NCBI GenBank assembly: GCA_947469485.1
Contig: CANIPU010000018.1
Span: forward strand, 1-59,746
Source of the DNA: Chitinophagaceae bacterium
GTDB taxonomy: Bacteria > Bacteroidota > Bacteroidia > Chitinophagales > UBA10324
Direction: 5' to 3'
DNA length: 59,746 nt
In this document: positions 1 to 6,526 of the stretch, in pieces
How the letters are laid out: every line of letters begins with the position of its first letter
Position numbering within the stretch: the first letter of the stretch is position 1
Made by a program: the position numbers and the translations under genes
Notes under the pieces: generated by a model
What the model saw: only the letters and a program-made list of their open reading frames with translations
Told to the model about the DNA's origin: nothing
Database searches by the model: none

Positions 1-119
1 GAAGGTGCACAATTCGGAAAAGAATAGTTAATGTTAAAATTAGCGTTTACCTGAGCCTGGGTTCGTGCCGATACAAGTAAAGAGGCTATGAGTGCGAGGC
101 TGTAGAGGACCTTTCTCAT
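1..119 (-). CDS. N-terminus of an exported protein (partial, runs off the window)
   Basis: Only the first 39 codons are in the window. The reverse strand opens with an ATG at 119 and reads MRKVLYSLALIASLLVSART followed by QAQVNANFN. This is a signal peptide: two basic residues, a hydrophobic core, and an AQ/QA cleavage region of the kind common in Bacteroidota exported proteins. The remainder is outside the window, so no function can be given. Confidence 0.75.
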   Translation of the reverse strand, partial: MRKVLYSLALIASLLVSARTQAQVNANFNINYSFPNCAP

Positions 120-269
120 AGTTGTGGTATTTTTTTGTGACACCCTTTACCTAACCAATCCTAAAAGGTTTCCATTAATTATAAAATATTTATATCAGCA
201 GGTTTATTCTTTAAAAATTAAAAAAACGAAGTGTATTCAATTCAACCTTCTTTTTCCTTTTTAGAAAAT

Positions 270-277
270 TATTTTTG
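270..277 (+). promoter_or_regulatory. Possible -7 box (TATTTTTG) of the carboxylase gene
   Basis: Matches the Bacteroidota -7 consensus TAnnTTTG and lies 29 bp before the ATG at 307. No clear -33 TTTG lies at the expected 19-21 bp. This 8-mer is frequent by chance in AT-rich DNA, so the support is mostly positional. Confidence 0.35.
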
Positions 278-306
278 CCGGAGAATTTAATCTTTATAAA
301 ATCAGA

Positions 307-1929
307 ATGAAAAAGGAAACGGAAAAAGGCGGTATTCATATTTTAATAAATAAACTGAACGAGAATATTGATAAGATAAAACTAGGCGGAGGTAAAAAAG
401 CAATTGATAAACAACATGAAAAGGGAAAACTATTGGCCCGTGAACGACTGGATTACCTGTTCGATAAAAGTGCACCCCGTTTTGAAATGGGCGCACTTGC
501 AGGATATGAAATGTATGCAGAATACGGAGGTTGCCCTGCCGCAGGAGTTGTTATTGAAATTGGTTATGTAAGCGGAAGACAGTGTATAGTGGTTGCCAAT
601 GATGCTACTGTTAAAGCAGGGGCATGGTTTCCAATAACAGGAAAAAAGAACCTGAGAGCTCAGGAAATTTCAATGGAAAATCGATTGCCGATTATTTATC
701 TGGTCGATAGCGCTGGAGTTTTTCTTCCATTACAGGATGAAATATTTCCTGACAAAGAACATTTTGGTCGGATTTTTCGCAATAATGCTCAAATGAGTTC
801 AATGGGCATTGTACAAATTGCAGCTATTATGGGAAGTTGTGTTGCTGGAGGTGCATACTTGCCTATTATGAGCGACGAAGCCATGATCGTAGATAAGACC
901 GGAAGCATTTTTCTTGCAGGACCATACCTTGTAAAAGCTGCAATTGGTGAAGATGCGGATCAGGAAACATTGGGTGGTGCAACTACTCATTGCGAAATAA
1001 GTGGTGTAACAGATTACAAATGCAAAGACGATAAAGATTGTCTTGACCGGATTAAAAGCATTGTTGGTAAAATCGGTGATTACGATAAAGCCGGATTTGA
1101 TCGTGTTAAACCTTTGCTGCCTGCAATTGACGAAAAGGAATTACTCAATATCATGCCCGATGATAACAGCCGTGCCTATGATATGTACGAAGTCATTAAA
1201 TGTTTGGTTGATGAATCGAAGTATGATGAATACAAAGAAGGATACGGAAAAAGCATTGTTACATGCTATGCACGCATTGATGGCTGGAGCGTAGGAATTG
1301 TTGCCAATCAGCGAAAGGTGGTAAAAAGTAAGAAAGGAGAAATGCAGTTTGGTGGTGTTATATATAGTGACTCTGCTGATAAAGCCACTCGCTTTATTAT
1401 GAACTGCAATCAGAAAAAGATACCTCTTGTTTTTTTACAAGATGTAACCGGTTTTATGGTGGGTTCAAGAAGTGAACATGGAGGAATAATTAAAGACGGA
1501 GCTAAAATGGTGAATGCCGTAGCTAATAGTGTTGTACCCAAAATTACCATTATCGTTGGCAACAGTTATGGCGCAGGTAATTATGCAATGTGCGGTAAAG
1601 CTTATGACCCACGAATAATTGTTGGTTGGCCAACAGCAAAGATTGCTGTAATGGGCGGCGACCAGGCTGCCAAAACTTTGTTGCAGATTCAGGTAGCCTC
1701 ATTAAAATCAAAAGGAGAAATAATTACTCCTGAAAACGAAAAAATATTGTTGGATGAAATAATGAAGCGGTACGAAAAACAAACCACACCTTATTATGCA
1801 GCATCGCGTTTATGGATTGATGCGATTATTAATCCTTTGGATACAAGAAAAGTTGTATCAATGACCATTGAAGCTGCCAACCACTCTCCTATTACCAAGC
1901 AATTTAATCCGGGAATATTGCAGACTTAA
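307..1929 (+). CDS. Acyl-CoA carboxylase carboxyltransferase (beta) subunit, methylcrotonyl-CoA carboxylase-like
   Basis: Transfers CO2 from carboxybiotin to an acyl-CoA. The 540-aa protein has the full two-lobed carboxyltransferase fold, including VDSAG near 133, the oxyanion-type stretch MGSCVAGGAYLP near 175-186, LGGATTHCEISGVTDY near 212-227, and SYGAGNYAMCG plus VMGGDQAA in the C-terminal lobe. The HC-x-ISGV-D segment and the FPDKEHFGRIF motif resemble the 3-methylcrotonyl-CoA (leucine catabolism) enzyme more than propionyl-CoA carboxylase; that substrate assignment is inferred from motif resemblance. No biotin carboxylase/BCCP alpha subunit is adjacent, so the partner must be encoded elsewhere. 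The ATG at 307 is the first in frame and sits below a -7-like box. Confidence 0.9.
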   Translation: MKKETEKGGIHILINKLNENIDKIKLGGGKKAIDKQHEKGKLLARERLDYLFDKSAPRFEMGALAGYEMYAEYGGCPAAGVVIEIGYVSGRQCIVVANDATVKAGAWFPITGKKNLRAQEISMENRLPIIYLVDSAGVFLPLQDEIFPDKEHFGRIFRNNAQMSSMGIVQIAAIMGSCVAGGAYLPIMSDEAMIVDKTGSIFLAGPYLVKAAIGEDADQETLGGATTHCEISGVTDYKCKDDKDCLDRIKSIVGKIGDYDKAGFDRVKPLLPAIDEKELLNIMPDDNSRAYDMYEVIKCLVDESKYDEYKEGYGKSIVTCYARIDGWSVGIVANQRKVVKSKKGEMQFGGVIYSDSADKATRFIMNCNQKKIPLVFLQDVTGFMVGSRSEHGGIIKDGAKMVNAVANSVVPKITIIVGNSYGAGNYAMCGKAYDPRIIVGWPTAKIAVMGGDQAAKTLLQIQVASLKSKGEIITPENEKILLDEIMKRYEKQTTPYYAASRLWIDAIINPLDTRKVVSMTIEAANHSPITKQFNPGILQT

Positions 1930-2021
1930 TTTTGTTGAGTTTGATGCCATTGTATACTGAATTTATTATTAATTCAATTGTTATGTAACATAAGTTACCA
2001 GATTTAAATTTCTGGGAACTA

Positions 2022-2029
2022 TAACTTTG
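2022..2029 (+). promoter_or_regulatory. Possible -7 box (TAACTTTG) upstream of the membrane protein-thioredoxin pair
   Basis: Matches TAnnTTTG and is followed by C, in the gap between the carboxylase gene and the next operon, 71 bp before the chosen ATG at 2101. A transcription start just after it would leave out the GTG at 2059 only narrowly, so it does not decide the start by itself. Confidence 0.4.
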
Positions 2030-2100
2030 CAAAAGCAAATATTTCAATCAATAAGGCAGTGGTTTTAACAATTTTATTTCAACTTAATCGACTTATAAAA

Positions 2101-2358
2101 ATGACTGAACGGATATTTACAGGATGGACTTTTCAAAGGGTGTTATACTTTTTACTTGGCGCAATAGTTATGGTACAAGGCATAGTTGACGGGCAGTGGA
2201 TTGGAGTTTTATTTGGCGGCTATTTTGCTTCAATGGGATTGTTTGCCTTTGGATGTGCAGCCGGGAATTGTTACACCGGAAACAACACCATTAACAACGA
2301 ACAGAAATCAACATCAGCAATTCTGGATGTTGAATACGAAGAAATAAAAATCAAATAA
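2101..2358 (+). CDS. Small two-TM membrane protein upstream of thioredoxin
   Basis: An 85-aa protein from the ATG at 2101; an in-frame GTG at 2059 adds 14 residues that look unlike a protein start. It has two hydrophobic spans (about 9-27 and 30-50) separated by a short DGQW turn. A cysteine pair follows in [11 protein letters not shown], and the tail is acidic and ends in EYEEIKIK. Its stop overlaps the thioredoxin start (TAATG), so the two are translationally coupled. Together with the two cysteines this suggests a redox-linked membrane role (inference). The layout recalls the short YgaP-like/DUF2892 membrane proteins, but I cannot assign a family with certainty. Confidence 0.7.
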   Translation: MTERIFTGWTFQRVLYFLLGAIVMVQGIVDGQWIGVLFGGYFASMGLFAFGCAAGNCYTGNNTINNEQKSTSAILDVEYEEIKIK

Positions 2359-2675
2359 TGAATACTACAGAAAAACCTAAATCATTTTCGGAATTAATTA
2401 AGAGCGACACGCCTGTTCTTGTTGATTTCTCCGCTGAATGGTGTGGCCCTTGCAAAATGATGAAGCCGATACTTGAAGAACTAAAGAAAAGCATTGGTGA
2501 CAAAGCAAAAATTATAAAAATTGATGTAGATAAAAACCAGCACCTCGCACAGCAATATCATGTGCAGGGGGTACCAACTCTTGCAATATTCAAGAAAGGT
2601 GAAATTGTATGGCGACAATCAGGTGTGGTTGCTGCTAATTTTCTGGAGCGAATGATTAATAATCACCTGAGTTAA
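2358..2675 (+). CDS. trxA: Thioredoxin
   Basis: Cytoplasmic protein-disulfide reductase of 105 aa, the usual thioredoxin length. The active site WCGPC is at residues 28-32 in the context [14 protein letters not shown]. The structural cis-proline is present in [10 protein letters not shown]. It has no signal peptide. It begins inside the stop codon of the preceding small membrane protein, so expression of the two is coupled. The exact symbol is a family-level call, since Bacteroidota often carry several thioredoxins. Confidence 0.92.
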   Translation: MNTTEKPKSFSELIKSDTPVLVDFSAEWCGPCKMMKPILEELKKSIGDKAKIIKIDVDKNQHLAQQYHVQGVPTLAIFKKGEIVWRQSGVVAANFLERMINNHLS

Positions 2676-2730
2676 TAACAAGCCCGACGAGCTTATATAA
2701 AAAGAAATCAGTACTGATTTAATTAAAAAG

Positions 2731-3090
2731 TTACATTATCCGTTTCTGGCTTTCCCGTTTTATGGTTTCCAGTAAATCGCTGAACGAATCCATTCCGAGT
2801 ATCTCTTTATTTACCTGCTCTCTGCGGTCGCGCATTGCATTGTTTAAATCATAGAGCATTTGTCGGGTAATGTCCTGAAACATTTCGCTTGTGCCGGTAT
2901 AAATTACCTGTGGTTCTTCAACCGGCTTGTCTTTGTACCATTTCTTTTTCTGCACAAACTCCACTACTTCAAATTTCAAATCAACATCTGAAAATTTGAT
3001 GTGAAACTTTCTTCCTTCCGATACAACTTCGGTGAACTTGCTAACTACTGTTTTGCTGTTCATGGGACTGAATTTTATTAACTTCGACAT
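2731..3090 (-). CDS. Conserved-looking hypothetical cytoplasmic protein
   Basis: A 119-aa protein, lysine-rich, without signal peptide or membrane segment. The N-terminal half looks beta-rich (KFHIKFSDVDLKFEVVEFV) and the C-terminal half helical, with SEMFQDITRQMLYDLNNAMRD and a basic end. I do not recognise a family. It stands alone between a thioredoxin operon and a SOUL gene, transcribed toward thioredoxin. The reading frame is long and its composition is protein-like, which supports a real gene. Confidence 0.65.
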   Translation of the reverse strand: MSKLIKFSPMNSKTVVSKFTEVVSEGRKFHIKFSDVDLKFEVVEFVQKKKWYKDKPVEEPQVIYTGTSEMFQDITRQMLYDLNNAMRDRREQVNKEILGMDSFSDLLETIKRESQKRIM

Positions 3091-3414
3091 GCTTTTAATT
3101 TAAATTATTCTGAATAAAATCTATTCGACGGCTAACTTCGTTTCCTCTTTTCTATCACTGACTTTACTTGCAAATTTTAAGAATCAATTAGCAGAAAATG
3201 AATGATATATATCAGCAGATTGTAAGAAGCATTTCAAAGCTATGGTATTCGTAAATAATTAAAACTATGAATAACAACCTTTTAAACTATCGGTAGTTTC
3301 ATGTTCAACAGCACTTATCATTAAGCTTTAACCAAAAAAGCATGATTGTTTCCTTTTTGCTTTTGTAATGAACATTAAGTTTTAATTTATGTTAGAGTTT
3401 GAAGAATACTAAAA
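3091..3414. other. Divergent intergenic region, 324 bp
   Basis: Lies between two divergently transcribed genes and should carry both promoters. I see no exact TAnnTTTG box close to either start. The only structure noted is a short palindrome, AAACTA-TCGG-TAGTTT, at 3284-3299. No small reading frame is convincing. Confidence 0.4.
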
Positions 3415-4011
3415 ATGAAAAAAATGAACATACTCTACATTACAATCAGCCTGATTGTTTTTCTTCTGATTGTATCTCAATTATATGCAGTGAACGAAAC
3501 CAATAAAATTGAAATGTATCCTTACATAGTTGTTAAAAATTATGGTGCTTTTGAAATACGCCGATACGAACCGGCAAATTTCACCAGTGTAACTATGGCC
3601 GGCAAAACATATGATGAAACAGCAAACCGTGGTTTCAGAACATTGGCTGGCTACATTTTTGGTGGAAATGAAACCAACGAAAAAATTGCAATGACCTCCC
3701 CGGTTGCCATGAGCATGGGCGATTCGGTAACCATGAAATTTCTGATTCCATCAGATAAAAAAATGGAAACGCTGCCAAAGCCAAATTCTTCAAACATTCA
3801 ATTTACCAGCGAACCTGAAAAAATACTTGCTGCTATAAAATTTGGCGGCTGGGCAAACGATAAACGAATTGCCGAGTACACCGATAAGCTTAAAGAGCAA
3901 TTAAAGAAAAACGGAATTGCCTATACCGGCAAGTTTTCGTACCTTGGTTACAACCCACCTTTCATGCTTATTAATCGCAGAAATGAAATAGTGGTGGAAA
4001 TTGTTTATTAA
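3415..4011 (+). CDS. SOUL family heme-binding-like protein with N-terminal membrane anchor/signal
   Basis: A 198-aa protein with a hydrophobic N-terminus (about residues 5-25) that would export it or anchor it. The SOUL domain follows: YPYIVVKNYGAFEIRRYEP opens it, then KIAMTSPVAM and VTMKFLIPS, ending in GYNPPFMLINRRNEIVVEI. These are the characteristic SOUL/HEBP motifs; members bind heme or other tetrapyrroles, but the ligand here is unproven. The gene stands alone and is followed by a hairpin terminator. An in-frame ATG nine bases downstream (3424) is an alternative start. Confidence 0.88.
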   Translation: MKKMNILYITISLIVFLLIVSQLYAVNETNKIEMYPYIVVKNYGAFEIRRYEPANFTSVTMAGKTYDETANRGFRTLAGYIFGGNETNEKIAMTSPVAMSMGDSVTMKFLIPSDKKMETLPKPNSSNIQFTSEPEKILAAIKFGGWANDKRIAEYTDKLKEQLKKNGIAYTGKFSYLGYNPPFMLINRRNEIVVEIVY

Positions 4012-4017
4012 AAAAAA

Positions 4018-4048
4018 AGCCACTCTCTTTTTAAGAGAATGGCTTTTG
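4018..4048 (+). terminator. Intrinsic terminator after the SOUL gene
   Basis: AGCCACTCTC (4018-4027) pairs with GAGAATGGCT (4035-4044), one mismatch, followed by TTTT. A run of A precedes the stem, so the reverse strand also has a U-tract and better pairing (G-U instead of C-A); it may work in both directions. Confidence 0.75.
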
Positions 4049-4055
4049 CATTCTT

Positions 4056-4117
4056 GTCGTTCCGACGAAGGAGGAATCTCAAATTGAAACTCCTGATGCT
4101 TCGTTCCTCAGCATGAC
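4056..4117. repeat. Imperfect 23-bp inverted repeat, REP-like dispersed element
   Basis: Arms 4056-4078 and 4095-4117 are imperfect inverted copies (16 of 23 positions match), separated by 16 bp. The motif GACGAAGGAGGAATCTC with the returning arm CTTCGTTCCTCAGCATGAC is of a kind I have seen scattered through many Bacteroidota genomes. It lies between two convergent genes, each with its own terminator. Confidence 0.55.
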
Positions 4118-4129
4118 ACCTATTTTACA

Positions 4130-4158
4130 AAAAAAAGCAGGAAATCGCTTCCCTGCTT
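4130..4158 (-). terminator. Intrinsic terminator of the FN3-like gene
   Basis: AAGCAGG (4135-4141) pairs with CCTGCTT (4152-4158). The run of A at 4129-4136 gives a U-tract on the reverse strand, directly downstream of the gene ending at 4193. Confidence 0.7.
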
Positions 4159-4192
4159 TAACTATTAACTTTTAACTATAAACTAATAACTG

Positions 4193-4810
4193 CTACTGTA
4201 TTACTACCTCAACCGGTGCGGTAAAGTTGAGCACATTTGATGCTCCCTTGTAAGCCCCAATAAAAGTATAGCGGCTGCCCGATACCAGACCATCAATGGC
4301 AAAACTGCGGCGAGTATCAATGGTGGTTGGCCACAAATTGCGGTCGGTTTTTATTTCGTTGGTAAGGCGCACCATGTAAGCAGCCCCGCGCATGGCACCA
4401 AAGTCAACCATTGCCCTGCCCGGTTCGCGGCTGGCAATAACGCTGAACACATCAGGCATTTTATATGGCCCCTTTGGTTCAGGCATTTTAGCCATGGTAT
4501 AACCACTGCTTTTTAGTTTTACCTCATCGCCATCGGCGGTGGCATTAATGTACACCCCGTTTTTGCTGATGCCTGTGAGCAGGTTTTTTTTCGCCTCATT
4601 TTTTTCGGCGGTTTGCTCAGGTGTGCCATGCAGTGCCGCTGCCAGCTTGGCTAAATAGTCGTTAATGAGCAACAGAAATGCCGCAAGGGCAACCGGCAGT
4701 GACGGAAACGAGGTATTGCCCGTTAGGCTGTCGTGCATGGTGTTGGCTGTTGTACCCAGGTTATCCTGACGAACAGCGCTGTAGTTGGTTTTTACTTTTG
4801 CTTGTCGCAT
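4193..4810 (-). CDS. Hypothetical protein with C-terminal FN3-like segment, GC-richer than its surroundings
   Basis: A 205-aa protein without signal peptide. Residues about 20-75 are helical and alanine-rich (SFPSLPVALAAFLLLINDY, then LAKLAAALHGTPEQTAEKN). The C-terminal third ends like a fibronectin type III domain, with SFAIDGLVSGSRYTFIGAY. This helix-plus-FN3 layout occurs in poorly characterised Bacteroidota proteins; I know no function for it. The gene is visibly richer in G+C and uses different codons from its AT-rich neighbours, which may mean transfer or high expression. It lies downstream of the LytTR gene on the same strand, 194 bp away, with an inverted repeat in the gap. Confidence 0.7.
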   Translation of the reverse strand: MRQAKVKTNYSAVRQDNLGTTANTMHDSLTGNTSFPSLPVALAAFLLLINDYLAKLAAALHGTPEQTAEKNEAKKNLLTGISKNGVYINATADGDEVKLKSSGYTMAKMPEPKGPYKMPDVFSVIASREPGRAMVDFGAMRGAAYMVRLTNEIKTDRNLWPTTIDTRRSFAIDGLVSGSRYTFIGAYKGASNVLNFTAPVEVVIQ

Positions 4811-4896
4811 GATTTTTAATTTTTGTTTTTGGTTTAAAAAATTTTAAAATGCAAATGCAAACATATAGTGCAATTAAGCCCTGTAAATAATTATGT

Positions 4897-4931
4897 AACA
4901 ACTGGTTACTTAAATTAAATAACCTGTTGTT
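4897..4931. repeat. 12-bp inverted repeat between LytTR gene and FN3-like gene
   Basis: AACAACTGGTTA (4897-4908) and TAACCTGTTGTT (4920-4931) are inverted copies with one mismatch and an 11-bp spacer. No U-tract follows in the transcribed direction, so it looks more like an operator or leader hairpin of the FN3-like gene than a terminator. Confidence 0.5.
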
Positions 4932-5004
4932 TTATGGTATTAACTAACCATTTTAAAAATTAGTAAAACAACAAAACAGCAACTGAATCAGCCTTGGTTT
5001 TCTG

Positions 5005-5499
5005 TTAATTTTCATTTGACCCATTACTTGGATTGCTAAGATCTAAAGCAATGATGCTTATGAGCGATTTCAGACTTTTCATATAATTACGCGATACAGG
5101 TACTACATCGCCGTTTGAGAGTCTTAACTGGCTATCGGTGAAGCCAATAAAACTAACATTCCAAAGATTCACCAGATATGAATTATGCACCCTAAAAATC
5201 CCGACTGTTCGCAGTTTTTTCTCCAATTCGCCAAGCGATTTTGAAAATGCCAGCTTTTCTGTTTTGCGGTTATAAAAATAACTTAGTTCGCTGCAACGGC
5301 CCTTTGCTTCAATTTTAAGCAATAGCTTTGGATTTAAACCAATAAATCCGGTTCGCTTGTAAGGCAGAAATACTTTTTTTTTGGTTTCAGCAGAGCTAAT
5401 CAGGTACAAAATTTTTTTCAGTAATTTAACTCTTTCCTTAATTGTGCTGCAGGTATTTAACTGCGCCAATATTTTGTTAATCATTTCGTTGTTTTCCAT
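5005..5499 (-). CDS. LytTR-domain DNA-binding protein without receiver domain
   Basis: A 164-aa protein. The C-terminal LytTR DNA-binding domain runs from about residue 58 to 158: LLLKIEAKGRC starts it, FRVHNSYLVNL is near 102-112, and VPVSRNYMKSLK is near 133-144. These are the family's hallmark positions. No response-regulator receiver is fused; the first ~50 residues are helical and basic. LytTR proteins bind pairs of short direct repeats upstream of their targets. A phased 63-bp tandem repeat lies in the region upstream of this gene, and an FN3-like gene follows it on the same strand; both are plausible targets (inference). No sensor kinase is adjacent. Confidence 0.85.
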   Translation of the reverse strand: MENNEMINKILAQLNTCSTIKERVKLLKKILYLISSAETKKKVFLPYKRTGFIGLNPKLLLKIEAKGRCSELSYFYNRKTEKLAFSKSLGELEKKLRTVGIFRVHNSYLVNLWNVSFIGFTDSQLRLSNGDVVPVSRNYMKSLKSLISIIALDLSNPSNGSNEN

Positions 5500-5686
5500 A
5501 GGGTTTAATTTTTAGTGAACTGAAAAATTATTACAGATTTAAAAATCCACCAAATCACTCGTCGAAAAGTTGGAGAGATTTACAAACCACAACAGTGCGT
5601 TTTTTAGCTAAAAACAAGGTTTTTGTACTTCTGTAATAATTTTTTGCATTCATTCGTCGACCAAATTGATACCTGCAGAAATAAAT

Positions 5687-5938
5687 GATACTTACACAGC
5701 TCCTGTGTAAACAACTGTAGTTGCTAAATCAACACATCTGGTAATTAAAGATACTTACACAGCTATTTTGTAAATAGCAATAACCGCTGAATAAATACAC
5801 CTGATAATAAAAGATACTTACATAGTTGCTGAATTAACATCAACAGCCACTAAACAAGTATCAACAGCAATAAAAGGTGTTTACAAAACGGTTTTGTAAA
5901 GCAATGTTTCAGTTTTGTTATAAACTCGTTTTACAGGA
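5687..5938. repeat. 63-bp imperfect tandem repeat, four copies
   Basis: Copies begin at 5687, 5750, 5813 and 5876, spaced exactly 63 bp. The first three begin GATACTTACA; the second and third end AATAAAA and the first ends TAATTAAA. The fourth is diverged but keeps the start of the unit. The head of copy 1 is a palindrome, TTACACAG-CTC-CTGTGTAA; copy 4 has TTTACAAAAC-G-GTTTTGTAAA, a different sequence that is still a perfect palindrome. A weaker fifth copy may precede it from about 5625. 63 bp equals six turns of B-DNA. Confidence 0.8.
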
Positions 5939-6153
5939 AACATTTTTAAAATCTGAATCGTAAAAAATTTCAGAATCAATTCATGTGATTCAAATTTTTT
6001 TTGTTAAGAATCATTCAAAGGCAGCCTGAGGGGTTGCCTTTGATTGTTTATGGCAACCATAGCCGTTTTTATAAGTACTTACTATACCTCTTTTATATTT
6101 ATACCACTTGCATGGTTTTTTTAGTGAAAATTATGCTGGGGTTTTGTGAAAGC

Positions 6154-6179
6154 CCTTCGGTAATACGAAGGTTTTTTTT
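6154..6179 (+). terminator. Intrinsic terminator 1 of a tandem series
   Basis: CCTTCG (6154-6159) pairs with CGAAGG (6166-6171), followed by eight T. No protein gene precedes it on this strand, so it ends either a short non-coding transcript or nothing. Confidence 0.65.
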
Positions 6180-6189
6180 ATTTTTACAG

Positions 6190-6392
6190 CACAAGGGTGA
6201 TTCATGTAAAACTACCCGGTCTGGTAGTTTGAAGGTGCAGCAGGATGGCAGTAGTGGCCCTTGTTAAACTTTGAAAGGTGGTTGCCACTCTGCTAAATTC
6301 TTAAACCTGAATCGTAAGCCATAAGCTATGCTGCATTATGACTGACTACTGCAAAAGCAGTGAAAAGCCTTTCAGAAATGAAAGGTTTTTTG
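6190..6392 (+). ncRNA. Candidate structured non-coding RNA ending in an intrinsic terminator
   Basis: About 200 nt with four consecutive stems. AAACTACC (6209-6216) pairs with GGTAGTTT (6223-6230). AGCAGGATGGCA (6239-6250) pairs with TGCCACTCTGCT (6283-6294), 12 positions with one mismatch and one wobble, and its loop holds a further CCTT/AAGG pairing. ACTGC-AAAA-GCAGT lies at 6348-6361. The last stem, at 6368-6385, has a GAAA tetraloop and a T-run. The preceding terminator at 6154-6179 marks it off as its own unit. No known RNA family was recognised, and the 5' end is a guess. Confidence 0.45.
6368..6391 (+). terminator. Intrinsic terminator 2 of the series (3' end of the RNA candidate)
   Basis: CCTTTCA (6368-6374), GAAA loop, TGAAAGG (6379-6385), then six T. 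Confidence 0.75.
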
Positions 6393-6407
6393 TATGGATT
6401 ATATAAG

Positions 6408-6415
6408 TAAATTTG
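6408..6415 (+). promoter_or_regulatory. Possible -7 box (TAAATTTG) for the restriction-modification gene
   Basis: Exact TAnnTTTG match between terminators 2 and 3. A transcript starting here would run into the terminator-like hairpin at 6458-6487 before the enzyme's ATG at 6527. No good -33 element was seen. Confidence 0.35.
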
Positions 6416-6457
6416 ATTTTTCATTTTGTTTGTAGTAGTAATTAATTGTTTTTATTA

Positions 6458-6487
6458 AGCCTTTCGGGTAACCGGAGGGCTTTTTTA
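6458..6487 (+). terminator. Intrinsic terminator 3, in the leader of the restriction-modification gene
   Basis: AGCCTTTCGG (6458-6467), GTAA loop, CCGGAGGGCT (6472-6481) pair over all ten positions (two G-U), followed by a T-run. It ends 40 bp before the ATG at 6527. It overlaps the longer in-frame start at 6446, which argues against that start. It may end an upstream transcript or attenuate the enzyme gene. Confidence 0.75.
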
Positions 6488-6526
6488 TTTTATGCTTTTA
6501 CTACATTGCAGCACCAAATATTTTTA

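Larger units (their letters stand above)
5500..6526. other. 1-kb region without protein genes: tandem repeat, hairpins and terminators
   Basis: Between the LytTR gene and the restriction-modification gene. It holds a four-copy 63-bp repeat (5687-5938), a stem CAAAGGCA/TGCCTTTG (6016-6023/6035-6042), three intrinsic terminator structures (6154, 6368 and 6458) and a structured-RNA candidate (6190-6392). A TTG-initiated frame at 6001-6267 crosses two of the hairpins and has no recognisable protein character, so I treat the region as non-coding. Confidence 0.6.

Noticed and set aside
6195-6260. GGTCTGG...GAAGG...AGCAG, reminiscent of SRP RNA domain IV
   Set aside because: The segment between the two halves is too long, the first half differs from the conserved TCAGG, and GGTAGTTT forms a better 8-bp hairpin with AAACTACC. 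Not enough to call SRP RNA; a covariance search would settle it.
6001-6267. 88-codon forward frame starting with TTG
   Set aside because: It runs through a hairpin and an intrinsic terminator, has no family resemblance, and its composition reflects the palindromes.
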